Assembly (NCBI GenBank): GCA_025149285.1 | Contig: CP102274.1 | Location: 206,001 to 270,000, forward strand | DNA length: 64,000 nucleotides | Source: Hungatella hathewayi | GTDB lineage: Bacteria > Bacillota > Clostridia > Lachnospirales > Lachnospiraceae | Direction of reading: 5' to 3' | In this document: one piece after another, positions 1-7,446 of the stretch | Layout: each line of letters starts with the position of its first letter | How positions within the stretch are numbered: the first letter of the stretch is position 1 | The notes under the pieces: generated by a model | Seen by the model: the letters and a program-made list of their open reading frames with translations, nothing else | The model's database searches: none | Told to the model about the DNA's origin: nothing | Made by a program: the position numbers and the translations under genes

Positions 1-89
1 CCAGGTCTGGTATTGATCTTGCCATCAGTAAAGCATTGAAGGACAAGAAAACATTTAATGAAACGAGGTTTGTTAAGTGGAGACAATGA
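1..89 (+). CDS. C-terminal end of an unidentified phage protein (partial)
   Basis: An open frame enters from the left edge and stops with TGA at 87-89, giving 28 residues that are basic near the end. The next small gene starts inside its stop codon (ATGA overlap), which is typical of translationally coupled phage genes and supports this being a real coding end. The product cannot be identified from the fragment. Confidence 0.45.
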   Translation, partial: RSGIDLAISKALKDKKTFNETRFVKWRQ

Positions 90-226
90 TTTATAATCTG
101 TGGATATTTTTAAAAATTTTATCTATCAAGTTGAAAAGTATGTCTGCGGAAGATTTTTACAGTCTGCTAATAGAGTGTGACTATCAACAAAGATTATATG
201 CAATTTTGTTAAGATATTACATGTGA
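86..226 (+). CDS. small phage protein, 46 aa, unknown
   Basis: ATG overlaps the preceding stop. The product is hydrophobic at the start and carries an acidic middle segment (SAEDFYSLLIECDY) and a basic, tyrosine-rich end. It resembles no family I can name. Support comes from its tight fit between neighbouring genes and its position in an unbroken chain of small early genes. There is no strong Shine-Dalgarno, so translational coupling is the likely mode of initiation. Confidence 0.4.
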   Translation: MIYNLWIFLKILSIKLKSMSAEDFYSLLIECDYQQRLYAILLRYYM

Positions 227-234
227 GGTGTCCA

Positions 235-399
235 ATGGAAAATATTTACAAAGAGGTTGATTTCAAAACCTATTGCAAAACCTGCGAACATAAGGATCTC
301 GAAGAAAAATTTGATCCTTGTAATGACTGTTTGGCAGAACCGATGAACGTAAATTCGGATAAACCTATTTACTGGAAGGAGGCTGAAAATGGTAGATAG
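235..399 (+). CDS. small Cys-rich (zinc-ribbon-like) phage protein
   Basis: This 54-residue product has two CxxC knuckles, CKTC near residues 14-17 and CNDC near residues 29-32. They are spaced as in a small zinc ribbon. A GAGGTG ribosome binding site sits just upstream of the ATG. The end overlaps the next start. Small proteins of this kind are common in phage early regions. Metal binding is inferred from the cysteine spacing only. Confidence 0.5.
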   Translation: MENIYKEVDFKTYCKTCEHKDLEEKFDPCNDCLAEPMNVNSDKPIYWKEAENGR

Positions 400-568
400 T
401 ATTTTAGTTAGTGTTGATTTTTCAAACAAAAATGACACTGGAGTAATGGTTGTAGGAAGAAAACGAATGAATCAGTCTGTCGAGATTATCAATGCTTTCC
501 AGGGAGATGAAGCGAGAGAACTTTATGAAAAGCTGGTAACAAAGAAAAAGAAGGAGGGTCAAAAGTGA
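389..568 (+). CDS. small phage protein, 59 aa, unknown
   Basis: ATG at 389 follows a GGAGG (377-381) and overlaps the preceding gene; the stop overlaps the next GTG start. The N-terminus reads as a beta-strand pattern followed by a short helix with the motif GDEARELYEKL. I have seen this layout only in unnamed phage proteins, so no function is proposed. Confidence 0.5.
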   Translation: MVDSILVSVDFSNKNDTGVMVVGRKRMNQSVEIINAFQGDEARELYEKLVTKKKKEGQK

Positions 569-1116
569 GTTTTCAATACGATCAATATTTAGCTAGGCAT
601 CGAGCTAATGTGAAAAGGGGGTTCGACTGGCTTTCTAAAAATTTACCGGGACTTATGACAAACACCCTAACCGCCGGGTGGAATACAGAATTTGCTCATG
701 ATCAGTCTAAAAACGAACCGGATGAGTATGAGGCATACGATGCATATTTCTATGGAAATAATCGCTCTTATGAGGTTGTACAGCGATATCAGCGAGCATG
801 GTTACTTCATATTCACAGAAATCCTCATCATTGGCAGCACTGGATTCTTATTCATGATGATATGGAAGATGGCGAACTGGAGACCGTTTTGGAAATGCCA
901 TACGATTACATCATCGAGATGATTTGCGATTGGTGGTCATTCAGTTGGCAGAGTGGAAATCTCTATGAGATATTCAAGTGGTACGAGGAACATTCTAAGT
1001 ATATAAAACTGGCGCAGACAACGAAAATCACAGTCGAGTATATTTTAGACAATATGAAGAAAAAACTTCAGGCATTGCAGTATGCGGATCAATCAGCCAT
1101 GCAACCTGGAGCTTGA
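565..1116 (+). CDS. DUF5662-like phage protein
   Basis: 183 residues, starting at GTG with a GGAGGG Shine-Dalgarno at 553-558 and overlapping the previous stop. The product is rich in Trp, Tyr and His, with a distinctive His/Trp cluster (HIHRNPHHWQHW) and a conserved HDQSK segment near the N-terminus. This pattern matches the DUF5662 family common in Firmicute phages. The histidine and acidic residues could bind metal, but the family has no assigned activity. The assignment is from memory of the motif, not a search. Confidence 0.6.
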   Translation: MSFQYDQYLARHRANVKRGFDWLSKNLPGLMTNTLTAGWNTEFAHDQSKNEPDEYEAYDAYFYGNNRSYEVVQRYQRAWLLHIHRNPHHWQHWILIHDDMEDGELETVLEMPYDYIIEMICDWWSFSWQSGNLYEIFKWYEEHSKYIKLAQTTKITVEYILDNMKKKLQALQYADQSAMQPGA

Positions 1117-1130
1117 TATTTGGAGGAGCT

Positions 1131-1292
1131 ATGAATAGAACGACAAAAATAAACATCTTAGCGTATGCTTCGGAGCCGGACAAGAATTATAAGTACGAGG
1201 GTGACATCGTCGATTATAAGGGAAAAAGGTATTTCGTAAGTCTGGCAGAAGAGCGAGTGGAATTTATCGGGATTATTAAAGACAAATCATGA
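1131..1292 (+). CDS. small phage protein, 53 aa, unknown
   Basis: Good GGAGGAG ribosome binding site directly upstream of the ATG at 1131. The product looks like a small all-beta domain with alternating charged and hydrophobic residues (YEGDIVDYKGKRYFV), similar in style to small SH3-like folds. It overlaps the next ATG. No family is recognised. Confidence 0.5.
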   Translation: MNRTTKINILAYASEPDKNYKYEGDIVDYKGKRYFVSLAEERVEFIGIIKDKS

Positions 1293-1591
1293 AAGGAAAC
1301 GAAACTGTGGTGAATGCAGAAATCGAGATTAAACACGAAACTCGACTTTGTAAAGTGAATGGCAAATACGGGATTTTTCATTTATGGGAAGAGCAGTATA
1401 CACGTCCAATAATAGATGAATTAAGGCTTATACCTACTGAGATCGGCTCGCAAGTATTTGGTATTGTAGAGTTCGCTGATTGCGTGAAGAGAGTCCAGCC
1501 AGATGAGATCATATTTTGCGATGAGCAAAGTGATTACTTAGCACAGTTGAATGGGGTTCATGATGGCACTAAGAAAGGAGAAAATAAATGA
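1289..1591 (+). CDS. phage hypothetical protein, 100 aa
   Basis: Starts with an ATGA overlap on the preceding stop and ends overlapping the HAD-like gene. The sequence contains a KVNGKYGIFHLWEEQYTRP segment and an acidic C-terminal half with three cysteines. Nothing recognisable as catalytic is present. The continuous overlap with both neighbours suggests co-translation in the early operon. Confidence 0.5.
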   Translation: MKGNETVVNAEIEIKHETRLCKVNGKYGIFHLWEEQYTRPIIDELRLIPTEIGSQVFGIVEFADCVKRVQPDEIIFCDEQSDYLAQLNGVHDGTKKGENK

Positions 1592-2607
1592 AACAGAATA
1601 TTATTGCAGTAGATTTTGACGGAACTTTATGCGAGAACAAGTGGCCGGAGATTGGTATGCCGAACGAGGAGCTCATCGAGTATCTAAAAAAGAGACAGGC
1701 CAACGGAGAAAAGCTGATTCTCTGGACATCCAGAAATGAAGAGCAGACAAAAAAGGCTGTAGAGTGGTGTAAAAAGTACGGACTGATCTTTGATGCTGTA
1801 AATGATAACCTTCCGGAAATCGTGGAAGCATTTGGTGGAAATTGCAGAAAGATATTTGCAAATGAGTACATAGATGACAGAAATCGCTCTATCGGTTCTT
1901 GCCGCGAGAGATCAAATCTCGAACGCTGGGCTGAAAATGAAGTAGCTATTGCGTGTCGTAGAGAAAAGCCGGACCGGAAAGACGGAGAATGGGATTACGG
2001 TTGTGCTTGCTATGAGAGCGCATTGAAGGCCTTTGGATCTCTGTGTGAGGACGGTCATTCTGGTTTCAGTATTGGTCTGACTAAGGCTATTCTGAACCGT
2101 CTGATCAACAACAAGCCACTTCTTCCAATTGAGGATACTGACGAGGTATGGAGTGATATTTCTGATATGAGTGGTCTGAAGGGGGAAGAGCGTAACTATC
2201 AGTGCAAACGCATGTCTTCCTTGTTTAAGTACGTGTATGCTGATGGCACGGTTAAGTACAGAGACGTTGATCGCTATCATGGCGTGAACATCAACTGTCC
2301 GGATGATCCATATCACAGTGGACTGATTGATACTGTTATGGACGAACTGTATCCGATCACTATGCCTTATATGCCGGCTGATAGAGCCTTTAAGATTTAT
2401 ACGGAGGATTTCCTTGTAGATCCGGCGAAAGGTGATTATGATACCGTCGGAATTCTATACGTAATCACTCCGTCCATGGACAAGGTAGCAATTAACAGAT
2501 ATTTTAAAGAAGCTCCGAACGGCTTTGCTGAAATCGACGAAGCGGAGTACAAGGAGCGAAAGGAAGCTGCTAAAGCTCGGATGGAGGCAACCGATGGATC
2601 GAAATAG
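1588..2607 (+). CDS. HAD-like phosphatase domain fused to a large phage-specific C-terminus
   Basis: 339 residues. Residues 1-100 carry HAD-superfamily marks: motif I DFDGTL near residue 9, a WTSRNEEQ segment that fits motif II (conserved S/T), and an acidic motif near NEYIDDRN. The remaining roughly 230 residues (from RSNLERWAEN onward) form a separate domain seen in phage proteins without known activity. A phosphatase or nucleotidase acting on phage nucleotide pools is plausible given the neighbouring MazG-like and ThyX-like genes, but the substrate is unknown. ATG overlaps the previous gene. Confidence 0.65.
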   Translation: MKQNIIAVDFDGTLCENKWPEIGMPNEELIEYLKKRQANGEKLILWTSRNEEQTKKAVEWCKKYGLIFDAVNDNLPEIVEAFGGNCRKIFANEYIDDRNRSIGSCRERSNLERWAENEVAIACRREKPDRKDGEWDYGCACYESALKAFGSLCEDGHSGFSIGLTKAILNRLINNKPLLPIEDTDEVWSDISDMSGLKGEERNYQCKRMSSLFKYVYADGTVKYRDVDRYHGVNINCPDDPYHSGLIDTVMDELYPITMPYMPADRAFKIYTEDFLVDPAKGDYDTVGILYVITPSMDKVAINRYFKEAPNGFAEIDEAEYKERKEAAKARMEATDGSK

Positions 2608-2914
2608 ATTTATCCAGTGCATGAAAAGCAACATCGAGTTGTCGGATAAAGAGCGGCGGAGAATTATCAGAAGAAGTGTTGAGAGTCAGCCATGGAAATT
2701 AAAGTGTACGATTGCCATGGAAGAGTTTGCGGAACTTACACAGGCAATCAGTAAACAGATTCGTGGGTATGATAATAGAATTGGACTTTTGGAAGAGATG
2801 GCGGATGCTTATATTTGCCTGGAATTCCTTAAGTCCATTTTTAATATTACACCAGAAGAGTTACAAAAAGCTATGGACGTTAAATTACAAAGAGAAAGGA
2901 ATAAACAGAGATGA
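2594..2914 (+). CDS. MazG-like nucleotide pyrophosphohydrolase
   Basis: I chose ATG 2594 over an upstream in-frame ATG (2525) because a GGAGG at 2582-2586 precedes it and the shorter product starts at the domain. The helical core contains AMEEFAELTQ and, about 25 residues later, LLEEMADAYI. This is the ExxE ... ExxD metal-binding pattern of the MazG/all-alpha NTP pyrophosphatase superfamily. Such enzymes hydrolyse (d)NTPs to monophosphates and in phages are linked to nucleotide-pool control or host alarmone interference. The substrate is not deducible. Confidence 0.65.
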   Translation: MDRNRFIQCMKSNIELSDKERRRIIRRSVESQPWKLKCTIAMEEFAELTQAISKQIRGYDNRIGLLEEMADAYICLEFLKSIFNITPEELQKAMDVKLQRERNKQR

Positions 2915-3384
2915 GTAAAGAGATTAAAATTGCCGGAAGTATTTCGTTTGGAGGAAAGCGCCTTAATGTATATGGAGATCTGGACGCTCCGCTGTTCAAG
3001 GCAAAAGATATTAGTCATGCTATTGGCTACAGTAGCGGTAACGAGTGGAGAATGCTCGAAATGTGCGAAGAGGATGAGAAGCTGAAACTACCTTTAGTAG
3101 TAGCAGGCCAGAGACGTTCCGTCAACTTTGTGACTGAGAATGGTCTGTACAACATCCTTGCACAGAGTCGTATGGAAATCGCAAGATCCTGGAGACGTGT
3201 GGTGCATGACGAGCTTATCAACATGCGTAAGGAAAAAGGCAGAAACATCGCTGAGCAGTTCGAAGAGTGGGATCACGCAATGGATAACATTTACTTCGAT
3301 GAGGAAACCGGTCAGCTTATGCAGTCTGTCACGGTTCCTGGTGGAGATGTGATCCAGATTCCTTATGAGAAGGAAGAAGAGTAA
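2911..3384 (+). CDS. BRO-N domain phage protein (antirepressor-like)
   Basis: 157 residues. The N-terminal ~105 residues follow the BRO-N fold pattern: a beta hairpin, LFKAKDISHAIGYSSG, a short acidic helix, VNFVTENGLYNILAQSR and a basic WRRVVHDELI helix. BRO-N domains bind DNA and occur in phage antirepressors. The C-terminus is short and acidic, with no KilA-C or ANT domain visible, so a regulator or accessory role is more likely than a full-length antirepressor. ATG overlaps the preceding stop. Confidence 0.65.
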   Translation: MSKEIKIAGSISFGGKRLNVYGDLDAPLFKAKDISHAIGYSSGNEWRMLEMCEEDEKLKLPLVVAGQRRSVNFVTENGLYNILAQSRMEIARSWRRVVHDELINMRKEKGRNIAEQFEEWDHAMDNIYFDEETGQLMQSVTVPGGDVIQIPYEKEEE

Positions 3385-3466
3385 TTAAAACCGTGGGCTA
3401 TGCTGAACACAGGAGCATAATAATCCAGATTGGTGGGGATCTGGATATTCTGAAAGGAGAATAAAA

Positions 3467-4147
3467 ATGATTAAATTAGAGCATGTGGTTCTGGCTAGTC
3501 CGGAACAGATGAAATTTATTATTGAAGGCATGAGAAACCCGATGAACTCATGGGAGAAGAGCGATAGCCGTACCTGTAGACAAGATGGGGCGTTTTGTAT
3601 GGAATGTGAACATAAAAACAACTACTGTTTAGGAGAAAATGATCACTCACTCATGCAACGATTATCCAACGCTGGAACAGACCATAGAAAGTTTATGAGA
3701 ATGCTGCCGGTGTACGTACGAATCACAGCACCTTTATATTGGTGGAAGGAATTTGATACTTATAAGGTTGGCACAGTTGCTAACAGCTGTAGTACCATGC
3801 ATAAAATCCAGGCTAAGGAATTCACGATGGATGATTTCAGTTGTGAGCATCTTATGGGTGGTTATTTGGAACAGATGAGAAGGATAATCGACGATCTTAA
3901 TAATGCTAGGAAATACTTTACAGTAGGGGATCAGTTCTTTTCTCCCGGTAATAAGCGAGATTGGTGGCAGATGATTCAACTTCTTCCGAGCAGCTATAAC
4001 CAGACCAGAAATGTCATGATGAATTATGAAGTTCTGGCAAACATCTATAAGTCCCGTAAGGATCACAAACTGGACGAGTGGCGGAACTTCTGCAAATGGA
4101 TTGAAGAGCTTCCGTATTCGGAGTTGATTACTGGAGGTAAAAGATGA
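3467..4147 (+). CDS. divergent ThyX-like protein lacking the canonical RHR motif
   Basis: 226 residues with an AAAGGAG ribosome binding site. The segment YVRITAPLYWWKEFDTYKVG then TVANSCSTMHK lines up by eye with the core of flavin-dependent thymidylate synthase ThyX. In ThyX this core is a beta strand, AP-hydrophobic, RQWxRHR, then xSxNExS. The C-terminal QLLPSSYNQTRNVMMNYE part resembles the ThyX LP...T/N..R helix. The RHR signature that contacts dUMP and flavin is replaced by FDTYK, so ordinary thymidylate synthesis is doubtful. It overlaps the radical SAM gene by 4 bases, suggesting a joint nucleotide-modification role. The homology claim is inference. Confidence 0.45.
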   Translation: MIKLEHVVLASPEQMKFIIEGMRNPMNSWEKSDSRTCRQDGAFCMECEHKNNYCLGENDHSLMQRLSNAGTDHRKFMRMLPVYVRITAPLYWWKEFDTYKVGTVANSCSTMHKIQAKEFTMDDFSCEHLMGGYLEQMRRIIDDLNNARKYFTVGDQFFSPGNKRDWWQMIQLLPSSYNQTRNVMMNYEVLANIYKSRKDHKLDEWRNFCKWIEELPYSELITGGKR

Positions 4148-4794
4148 ACGATAAATACCTCAGTGTGATAACAAATTTTGGTTGCCATTATTCCTGCCCG
4201 TATTGCATCGTTAAGAATAATCATCTGAATATTCCCAAAACTACAATTCATGGGTTGAATAATCTGTTTTCGGAAATTGTGAAAAACCGTTGTAATTGGG
4301 TCTCTTTATCTGGCGGAGGAGATCCTCTATGGAAGTATGAGCAACACAAAGATTGGTACGAGAAATTCTTTGAAATCGTAGATGCAGCTCATGTGAATAC
4401 GGAATTGCATACTAGCTTACACGCCGTTCAAGGAGTATCTTATAGTCATTTTGACAGGGTTGTTTATCACTTACATAGTTTAGAGCAATTATATAGCATT
4501 AAACGTGAAAACTGTTCTATCGTTAGAATTGTATTTGTAGTTACCGAGGATTTTACCGAAGATATGATAAATCGTATCGCTGTGTTCTGCGCCAATTCGG
4601 AGGATATCGACGAATTAAGTTTTCGTCAAATGGTGGATAATCATTATCGAGAAACATACTACTGCCATGACTATTTGAAAGCCGGTCATAAAAAGTTGTG
4701 GTGGTATATAGAGCAGAATGACTACAATCTATATTACTGCCAAAATCATGTTTATACGGAATATAAAAATATTGGGGGTGATAGTAATGGTTAA
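4144..4794 (+). CDS. phage radical SAM protein
   Basis: 216 residues. The CxxxCxxC cluster motif is present as CHYSCPYC at residues 14-21, followed by a glycine-rich SLSGGGDP strand expected for SAM binding. The C-terminal half holds several further Cys/His residues (YYCHDYLKAGHKKLWW, LYYCQNHVY) that could bind metal. Length is short for the superfamily, similar to QueE-like or activase-type enzymes. ATG overlaps the ThyX-like stop by 4 bases. The substrate is unknown; the neighbouring nucleotide genes make a role in base or nucleotide modification a reasonable guess. Confidence 0.7.
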   Translation: MNDKYLSVITNFGCHYSCPYCIVKNNHLNIPKTTIHGLNNLFSEIVKNRCNWVSLSGGGDPLWKYEQHKDWYEKFFEIVDAAHVNTELHTSLHAVQGVSYSHFDRVVYHLHSLEQLYSIKRENCSIVRIVFVVTEDFTEDMINRIAVFCANSEDIDELSFRQMVDNHYRETYYCHDYLKAGHKKLWWYIEQNDYNLYYCQNHVYTEYKNIGGDSNG

Positions 4795-4996
4795 AGTACG
4801 AGATATTCTGCCACTTATTCAGTGGAATGATGCTCAAATCATAAAAGACCAGGATGAGGAAATCTGTTTACTCAGAAATGATTTTATGGTCGGAAGCTTA
4901 TCAGAAGAAATTCTGAATATGACAGTCACAGGTATTGAAAACGATGAAAATATTGAGAATACCGTCGTCGTTTATGTTACGGATGAGGAGGATTAA
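4787..4996 (+). CDS. small phage protein, 69 aa, unknown
   Basis: ATG 4787 is preceded by GGGGGTG and overlaps the radical SAM stop. An upstream in-frame start at 4718 would sit deep inside the previous gene without a ribosome site and is rejected. The product is acidic, with two short beta-rich stretches. No family recognised. Confidence 0.5.
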   Translation: MVKVRDILPLIQWNDAQIIKDQDEEICLLRNDFMVGSLSEEILNMTVTGIENDENIENTVVVYVTDEED

Positions 4997-5000
4997 ATTT

Positions 5001-5222
5001 ATGCATTTTACAGTTATTCAGATTATTATCATGTTTCTTATCGGCTACGTATGCTTGTACGCATTGATCGACAGGGTTATGAAGTGTATCGAACACTGTG
5101 CTACAGCAAGAGCATACGGACGGTTCAGAGAAGCCGGAGCCACAATGAAAATGGATGATGTAGCAGCTGGTATCGCAAAATCAAAAGAGGAGAAGCGCAA
5201 TGTTGAGAAGAGACTTGATTAA
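5001..5222 (+). CDS. small single-pass membrane protein, 73 aa
   Basis: GAGGAGG at 4985-4991 precedes the ATG. Residues 4-24 (VIQIIIMFLIGYVCLYALI) form one membrane helix, followed by a basic, helical cytoplasmic tail. Many phages encode such single-pass peptides among their early genes. No function can be assigned. Confidence 0.5.
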   Translation: MHFTVIQIIIMFLIGYVCLYALIDRVMKCIEHCATARAYGRFREAGATMKMDDVAAGIAKSKEEKRNVEKRLD

Positions 5223-5361
5223 GAATAAGATATACGGAATTATATTTATCGTACTTGGAGCGTTGACAATCCCGATTGAGTGGGATGCAACGTTCTTTTT
5301 ATTTGCCTTGATGGTAGGTATTTTGCTCTTTGCATCAAGAGAAAACTGCATTATGGATTAA
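5200..5361 (+). CDS. small two-helix membrane protein, 53 aa
   Basis: ATG 5200 overlaps the previous gene and follows AGAGGAG. Two hydrophobic segments (residues ~12-24 and ~31-45) flank a short PIEWD turn, with a basic N-terminus. This is likely a small integral membrane protein of the early operon. Function unknown. Confidence 0.45.
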   Translation: MLRRDLIKNKIYGIIFIVLGALTIPIEWDATFFLFALMVGILLFASRENCIMD

Positions 5362-5373
5362 GGAGGCGGCGGT

Positions 5374-5742
5374 ATGGGCCGGGCTGAAAGGAGAAGAGCA
5401 CAGAAGTGTGAGCAGAAAGCTAAGACCGCTACATACAATCTGACAAGAGCTCAGTTAGATGCCCTGGTTCGAGAAAAGATATCTGGTGAACTGGATAGAG
5501 TTAAGCAGGAGGCTACAAATGATGCTATCAATCAGGCGATGATTCTTCTGCTTACTCTGCCGCTTGAAGTGTTGATGGATCATTATTGGCCGAAGTCATA
5601 TGCAAAGCGGATTCCAGAGTTTACAGAGTATGTTCTCGAATATTATGAAAAGTGGCAAAACGATGAGTTGGATATAGACAAGCTCAAAGAGGATCTATGG
5701 GTGTACGGCGGTGTGCGATTAGAAGAAGTGGAGGGCAAGTAA
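5374..5742 (+). CDS. phage hypothetical protein, 122 aa
   Basis: An AGGAGGCGG ribosome site precedes ATG 5374. The N-terminus is strongly basic (GRAERRRAQK), followed by predicted helices including a hydrophobic AMILLLTLPLEVLM and the segment MDHYWPKSYAKRIPEF. This set of features recurs in siphophages of Clostridia without a known function. The basic tail could bind nucleic acid, which is a guess. Confidence 0.5.
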   Translation: MGRAERRRAQKCEQKAKTATYNLTRAQLDALVREKISGELDRVKQEATNDAINQAMILLLTLPLEVLMDHYWPKSYAKRIPEFTEYVLEYYEKWQNDELDIDKLKEDLWVYGGVRLEEVEGK

Positions 5743-5877
5743 ATGGGATATTTAATTTTAGGAATTATCGTTCTGACAGCTATTCTTATTTTCGGCGGAT
5801 ATATAGTTCTGTCTGTTATGAATGCTGCAATGTGGATGGACGATTCTATGAGATGGGGAGGTAGAGATGACAGCTAA
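5743..5877 (+). CDS. small membrane protein, 44 aa
   Basis: ATG directly follows the preceding stop; GGAGGG lies 12 bases upstream. Residues 2-26 are a single hydrophobic helix and the tail contains MWMDDSMRWGGRDD. Its end overlaps the next gene. Function unknown. Confidence 0.4.
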   Translation: MGYLILGIIVLTAILIFGGYIVLSVMNAAMWMDDSMRWGGRDDS

Positions 5878-6079
5878 GGACGACAGAAAAAATGCAGAGG
5901 GTTACAATGATCCGACAGCTTACAATGCGATTAAGAATGTGGAGCAGGAACAGGACAAGGATGACATGAGATTTCATCAGTTACTGAATACCCTGTTTTC
6001 ACTTTGCGAATTGGCGGATTTCCATATCGAGGGACGAGTTGTATTGAAGGATAAAAGAACTGGAAAGGTTTGGAGGTAG
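5867..6079 (+). CDS. phage hypothetical protein, 70 aa
   Basis: GGGGAGG upstream and overlap with the previous gene support ATG 5867. The product is acidic in its first half and ends with a FHIEGRVVLKDKRTGKVWR beta-hairpin. The motif is recognisable from unnamed gut siphophage proteins only. Confidence 0.5.
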   Translation: MTAKDDRKNAEGYNDPTAYNAIKNVEQEQDKDDMRFHQLLNTLFSLCELADFHIEGRVVLKDKRTGKVWR

Positions 6080-6084
6080 GCGAG

Positions 6085-6318
6085 ATGAAAATCTGCAAGG
6101 TGAGACCCAACTATTCAACCTGTTCTGCTTGTATAGCTACTCAGGAAATGTTCAACGTGGTTGATGATTGCAGTAGATGTAAATCGAATACCGATACTTA
6201 TGAATTATTGCAGGTCGGAACTGGATTTTGGAGCGGTGACTATGCAATGGTTCAAAAGGACGGCAAAATCACCAAAGTATCATTAAACCGCGTTTATGAC
6301 GTAAAGGAGAGTTTATGA
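6085..6318 (+). CDS. small Cys-rich phage protein, 77 aa
   Basis: ATG 6085 is chosen over an upstream TTG (6070) because GGAGG at 6072-6076 is correctly spaced for it. Cysteines occur as C4, CSAC and CSRCK, suggesting one zinc-binding site, followed by a beta-rich tail (GDYAMVQKDGKITKVSL). Function unknown. Confidence 0.5.
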   Translation: MKICKVRPNYSTCSACIATQEMFNVVDDCSRCKSNTDTYELLQVGTGFWSGDYAMVQKDGKITKVSLNRVYDVKESL

Positions 6319-6575
6319 TGACTATGGAAGAATTACAGAAAGCGTGCGAAACTTTGGCAGAGGCGTGGAACAAAGTTTTGGAGCCGATGGAGAAACTGGC
6401 TAAAGATTTGAGTGAAGCCTTCGGACGTATGTATGCTTCTGAGGAAGAGAATCGTAAAATTCGCACTGGTCGGAAGCTTAAATCTGTAAGGCGTGTGCCG
6501 GATTCTAAGATGTCTACGTACAATTATAAGCCTGTTGTGAAGCGCAATTTGCCCTATCAGAGACGGAATTTCTGA
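6315..6575 (+). CDS. phage hypothetical protein, 86 aa
   Basis: ATG overlaps the previous stop and AAGGAG precedes it. The N-terminal ~50 residues form an amphipathic helix rich in Glu and Lys, and the C-terminal third is basic (VKRNLPYQRRNF). It is the last gene before a 355-base non-coding stretch, so it may close this early transcription unit. Confidence 0.5.
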   Translation: MMTMEELQKACETLAEAWNKVLEPMEKLAKDLSEAFGRMYASEEENRKIRTGRKLKSVRRVPDSKMSTYNYKPVVKRNLPYQRRNF

Positions 6576-6930
6576 CCGATTTCAGCTAATCTAGGTTAAA
6601 AATCTTTGTAGTAACAGGTCATTTTTCTGCCCACTTTTTGGTTTTAGGATTTGACCAAATCCCGGATATTTTTGACCAGAACTGAAAAATCGGTGTCAAT
6701 TTGGAGAAAATTTATGAATTTTGGTCAAATTTCTGGCCATTTGCCCGGTTTTGCCCACTTTCAAAAACCCGGATTTGACCAGCAAAAACCCAGTATTTAT
6801 GCGGGTTTGCGGGCTTTCTGCCCACTTTCCCACTTTTAATACTAAACTATTATGATAGAAAGTTTAAAAATATATAGTAATAGGCGAATAAAAGTGGGTT
6901 TTTGACCAGAAGCAAGAAAGAGGTGATTTT
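6576..6930 (+). promoter_or_regulatory. repeat-rich non-coding region (origin or operator candidate)
   Basis: No convincing gene fills these 355 bases. Two 8-base words recur. CCCACTTT is found at 6630, 6754, 6821 and 6829, with its inverse AAAGTGGG at 6891. TTTGACCA is found at 6650, 6671, 6774 and 6901, with its inverse TGGTCAAA at 6722. A TATGAT box at 6851-6856 could be a -10 element, although no good -35 is visible. Iterated short repeats between early operons suggest a replication origin or a multi-site operator. A short ORF here (6651-6839) is made of the repeats and is not believed. Confidence 0.5.
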
Positions 6931-7206
6931 ATGACTTACGATAAGAAATTGGTCGAGGATTGGTTGTGCGAACATTTTCCGTATCATTTACGAGTGAATA
7001 AAGATATTCCGAATGGTGCACATGTGACGATGAAAAATGAAATCGCCATATCACAAGAATGGCTATGGGTTGATAATCCGCCGTATCAATCTTTTGAAGA
7101 TGTGATGTTCGGTTATACCATTCCTAGGGATTTTTATTCAGGTGCCGGAGCTTCGTATTGTGGATATCCATTTGGTGGATTGTATCCGATAGGAGGTTTG
7201 CCGTGA
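6931..7206 (+). CDS. phage hypothetical protein, 91 aa
   Basis: An AGAGGTG ribosome site precedes ATG 6931. The product has a WLCEHFPYHLRV segment, a central EWLWVDNPPYQSFED segment and a Gly/Tyr/Pro-rich tail (GYPFGGLYPIGGLP). It is the first gene after the repeat region. No family recognised. Confidence 0.5.
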   Translation: MTYDKKLVEDWLCEHFPYHLRVNKDIPNGAHVTMKNEIAISQEWLWVDNPPYQSFEDVMFGYTIPRDFYSGAGASYCGYPFGGLYPIGGLP

Positions 7207-7391
7207 ATGTAAAGAGAAAGGTAACATGGAAAGATATTTTCAATAATTTCAAATCGGTGTATCCGCGGTTATCGAAAGAAGCCCAGGATTACCGTCCGTA
7301 CAACTACATGAGCATTATCGTATATTTAGCAGACGGAACCAAGGTGGTTTATGATGATATGGTAAAGCGAGCTAAGATGCTTGCAGCCTAG
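7203..7391 (+). CDS. phage hypothetical protein, 62 aa
   Basis: GTG 7203 overlaps the preceding TGA and follows AGGAGG, so it is preferred to an out-of-context upstream ATG. The product is basic at the start (VNVKRKVTWKDIF) with a beta-hairpin IIVYLADGTKVVYDD near the end. Function unknown. Confidence 0.5.
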   Translation: MNVKRKVTWKDIFNNFKSVYPRLSKEAQDYRPYNYMSIIVYLADGTKVVYDDMVKRAKMLAA

Positions 7392-7431
7392 GATCTGGCT
7401 ACAGAATCCGCTTTCCATTTTGTGTGCTTCA

Positions 7432-7440
7432 TGCTATACT
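7432..7440 (+). promoter_or_regulatory. extended -10 promoter for a structured RNA
   Basis: TGCTATACT is an extended -10 element (TG-n-TATACT). No good -35 is seen. Seven bases downstream, at 7447, lies the first base of the long stem of the adjacent RNA candidate, so the predicted start site coincides with the RNA 5' arm. Confidence 0.5.
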
Positions 7441-7446
7441 ATAAGA

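Noticed and set aside
3385..3466. Tiny ORF (GTG 3393-style, about 23 codons) between BRO-N and ThyX-like genes
   Set aside because: No ribosome site and no similarity; the stretch has a 6-bp CCAGAT/ATCTGG palindrome but nothing convincing.
6651..6839. Small + strand ORF in the repeat region
   Set aside because: It is built from the repeated 8-base words, has no ribosome site and encodes no plausible protein.
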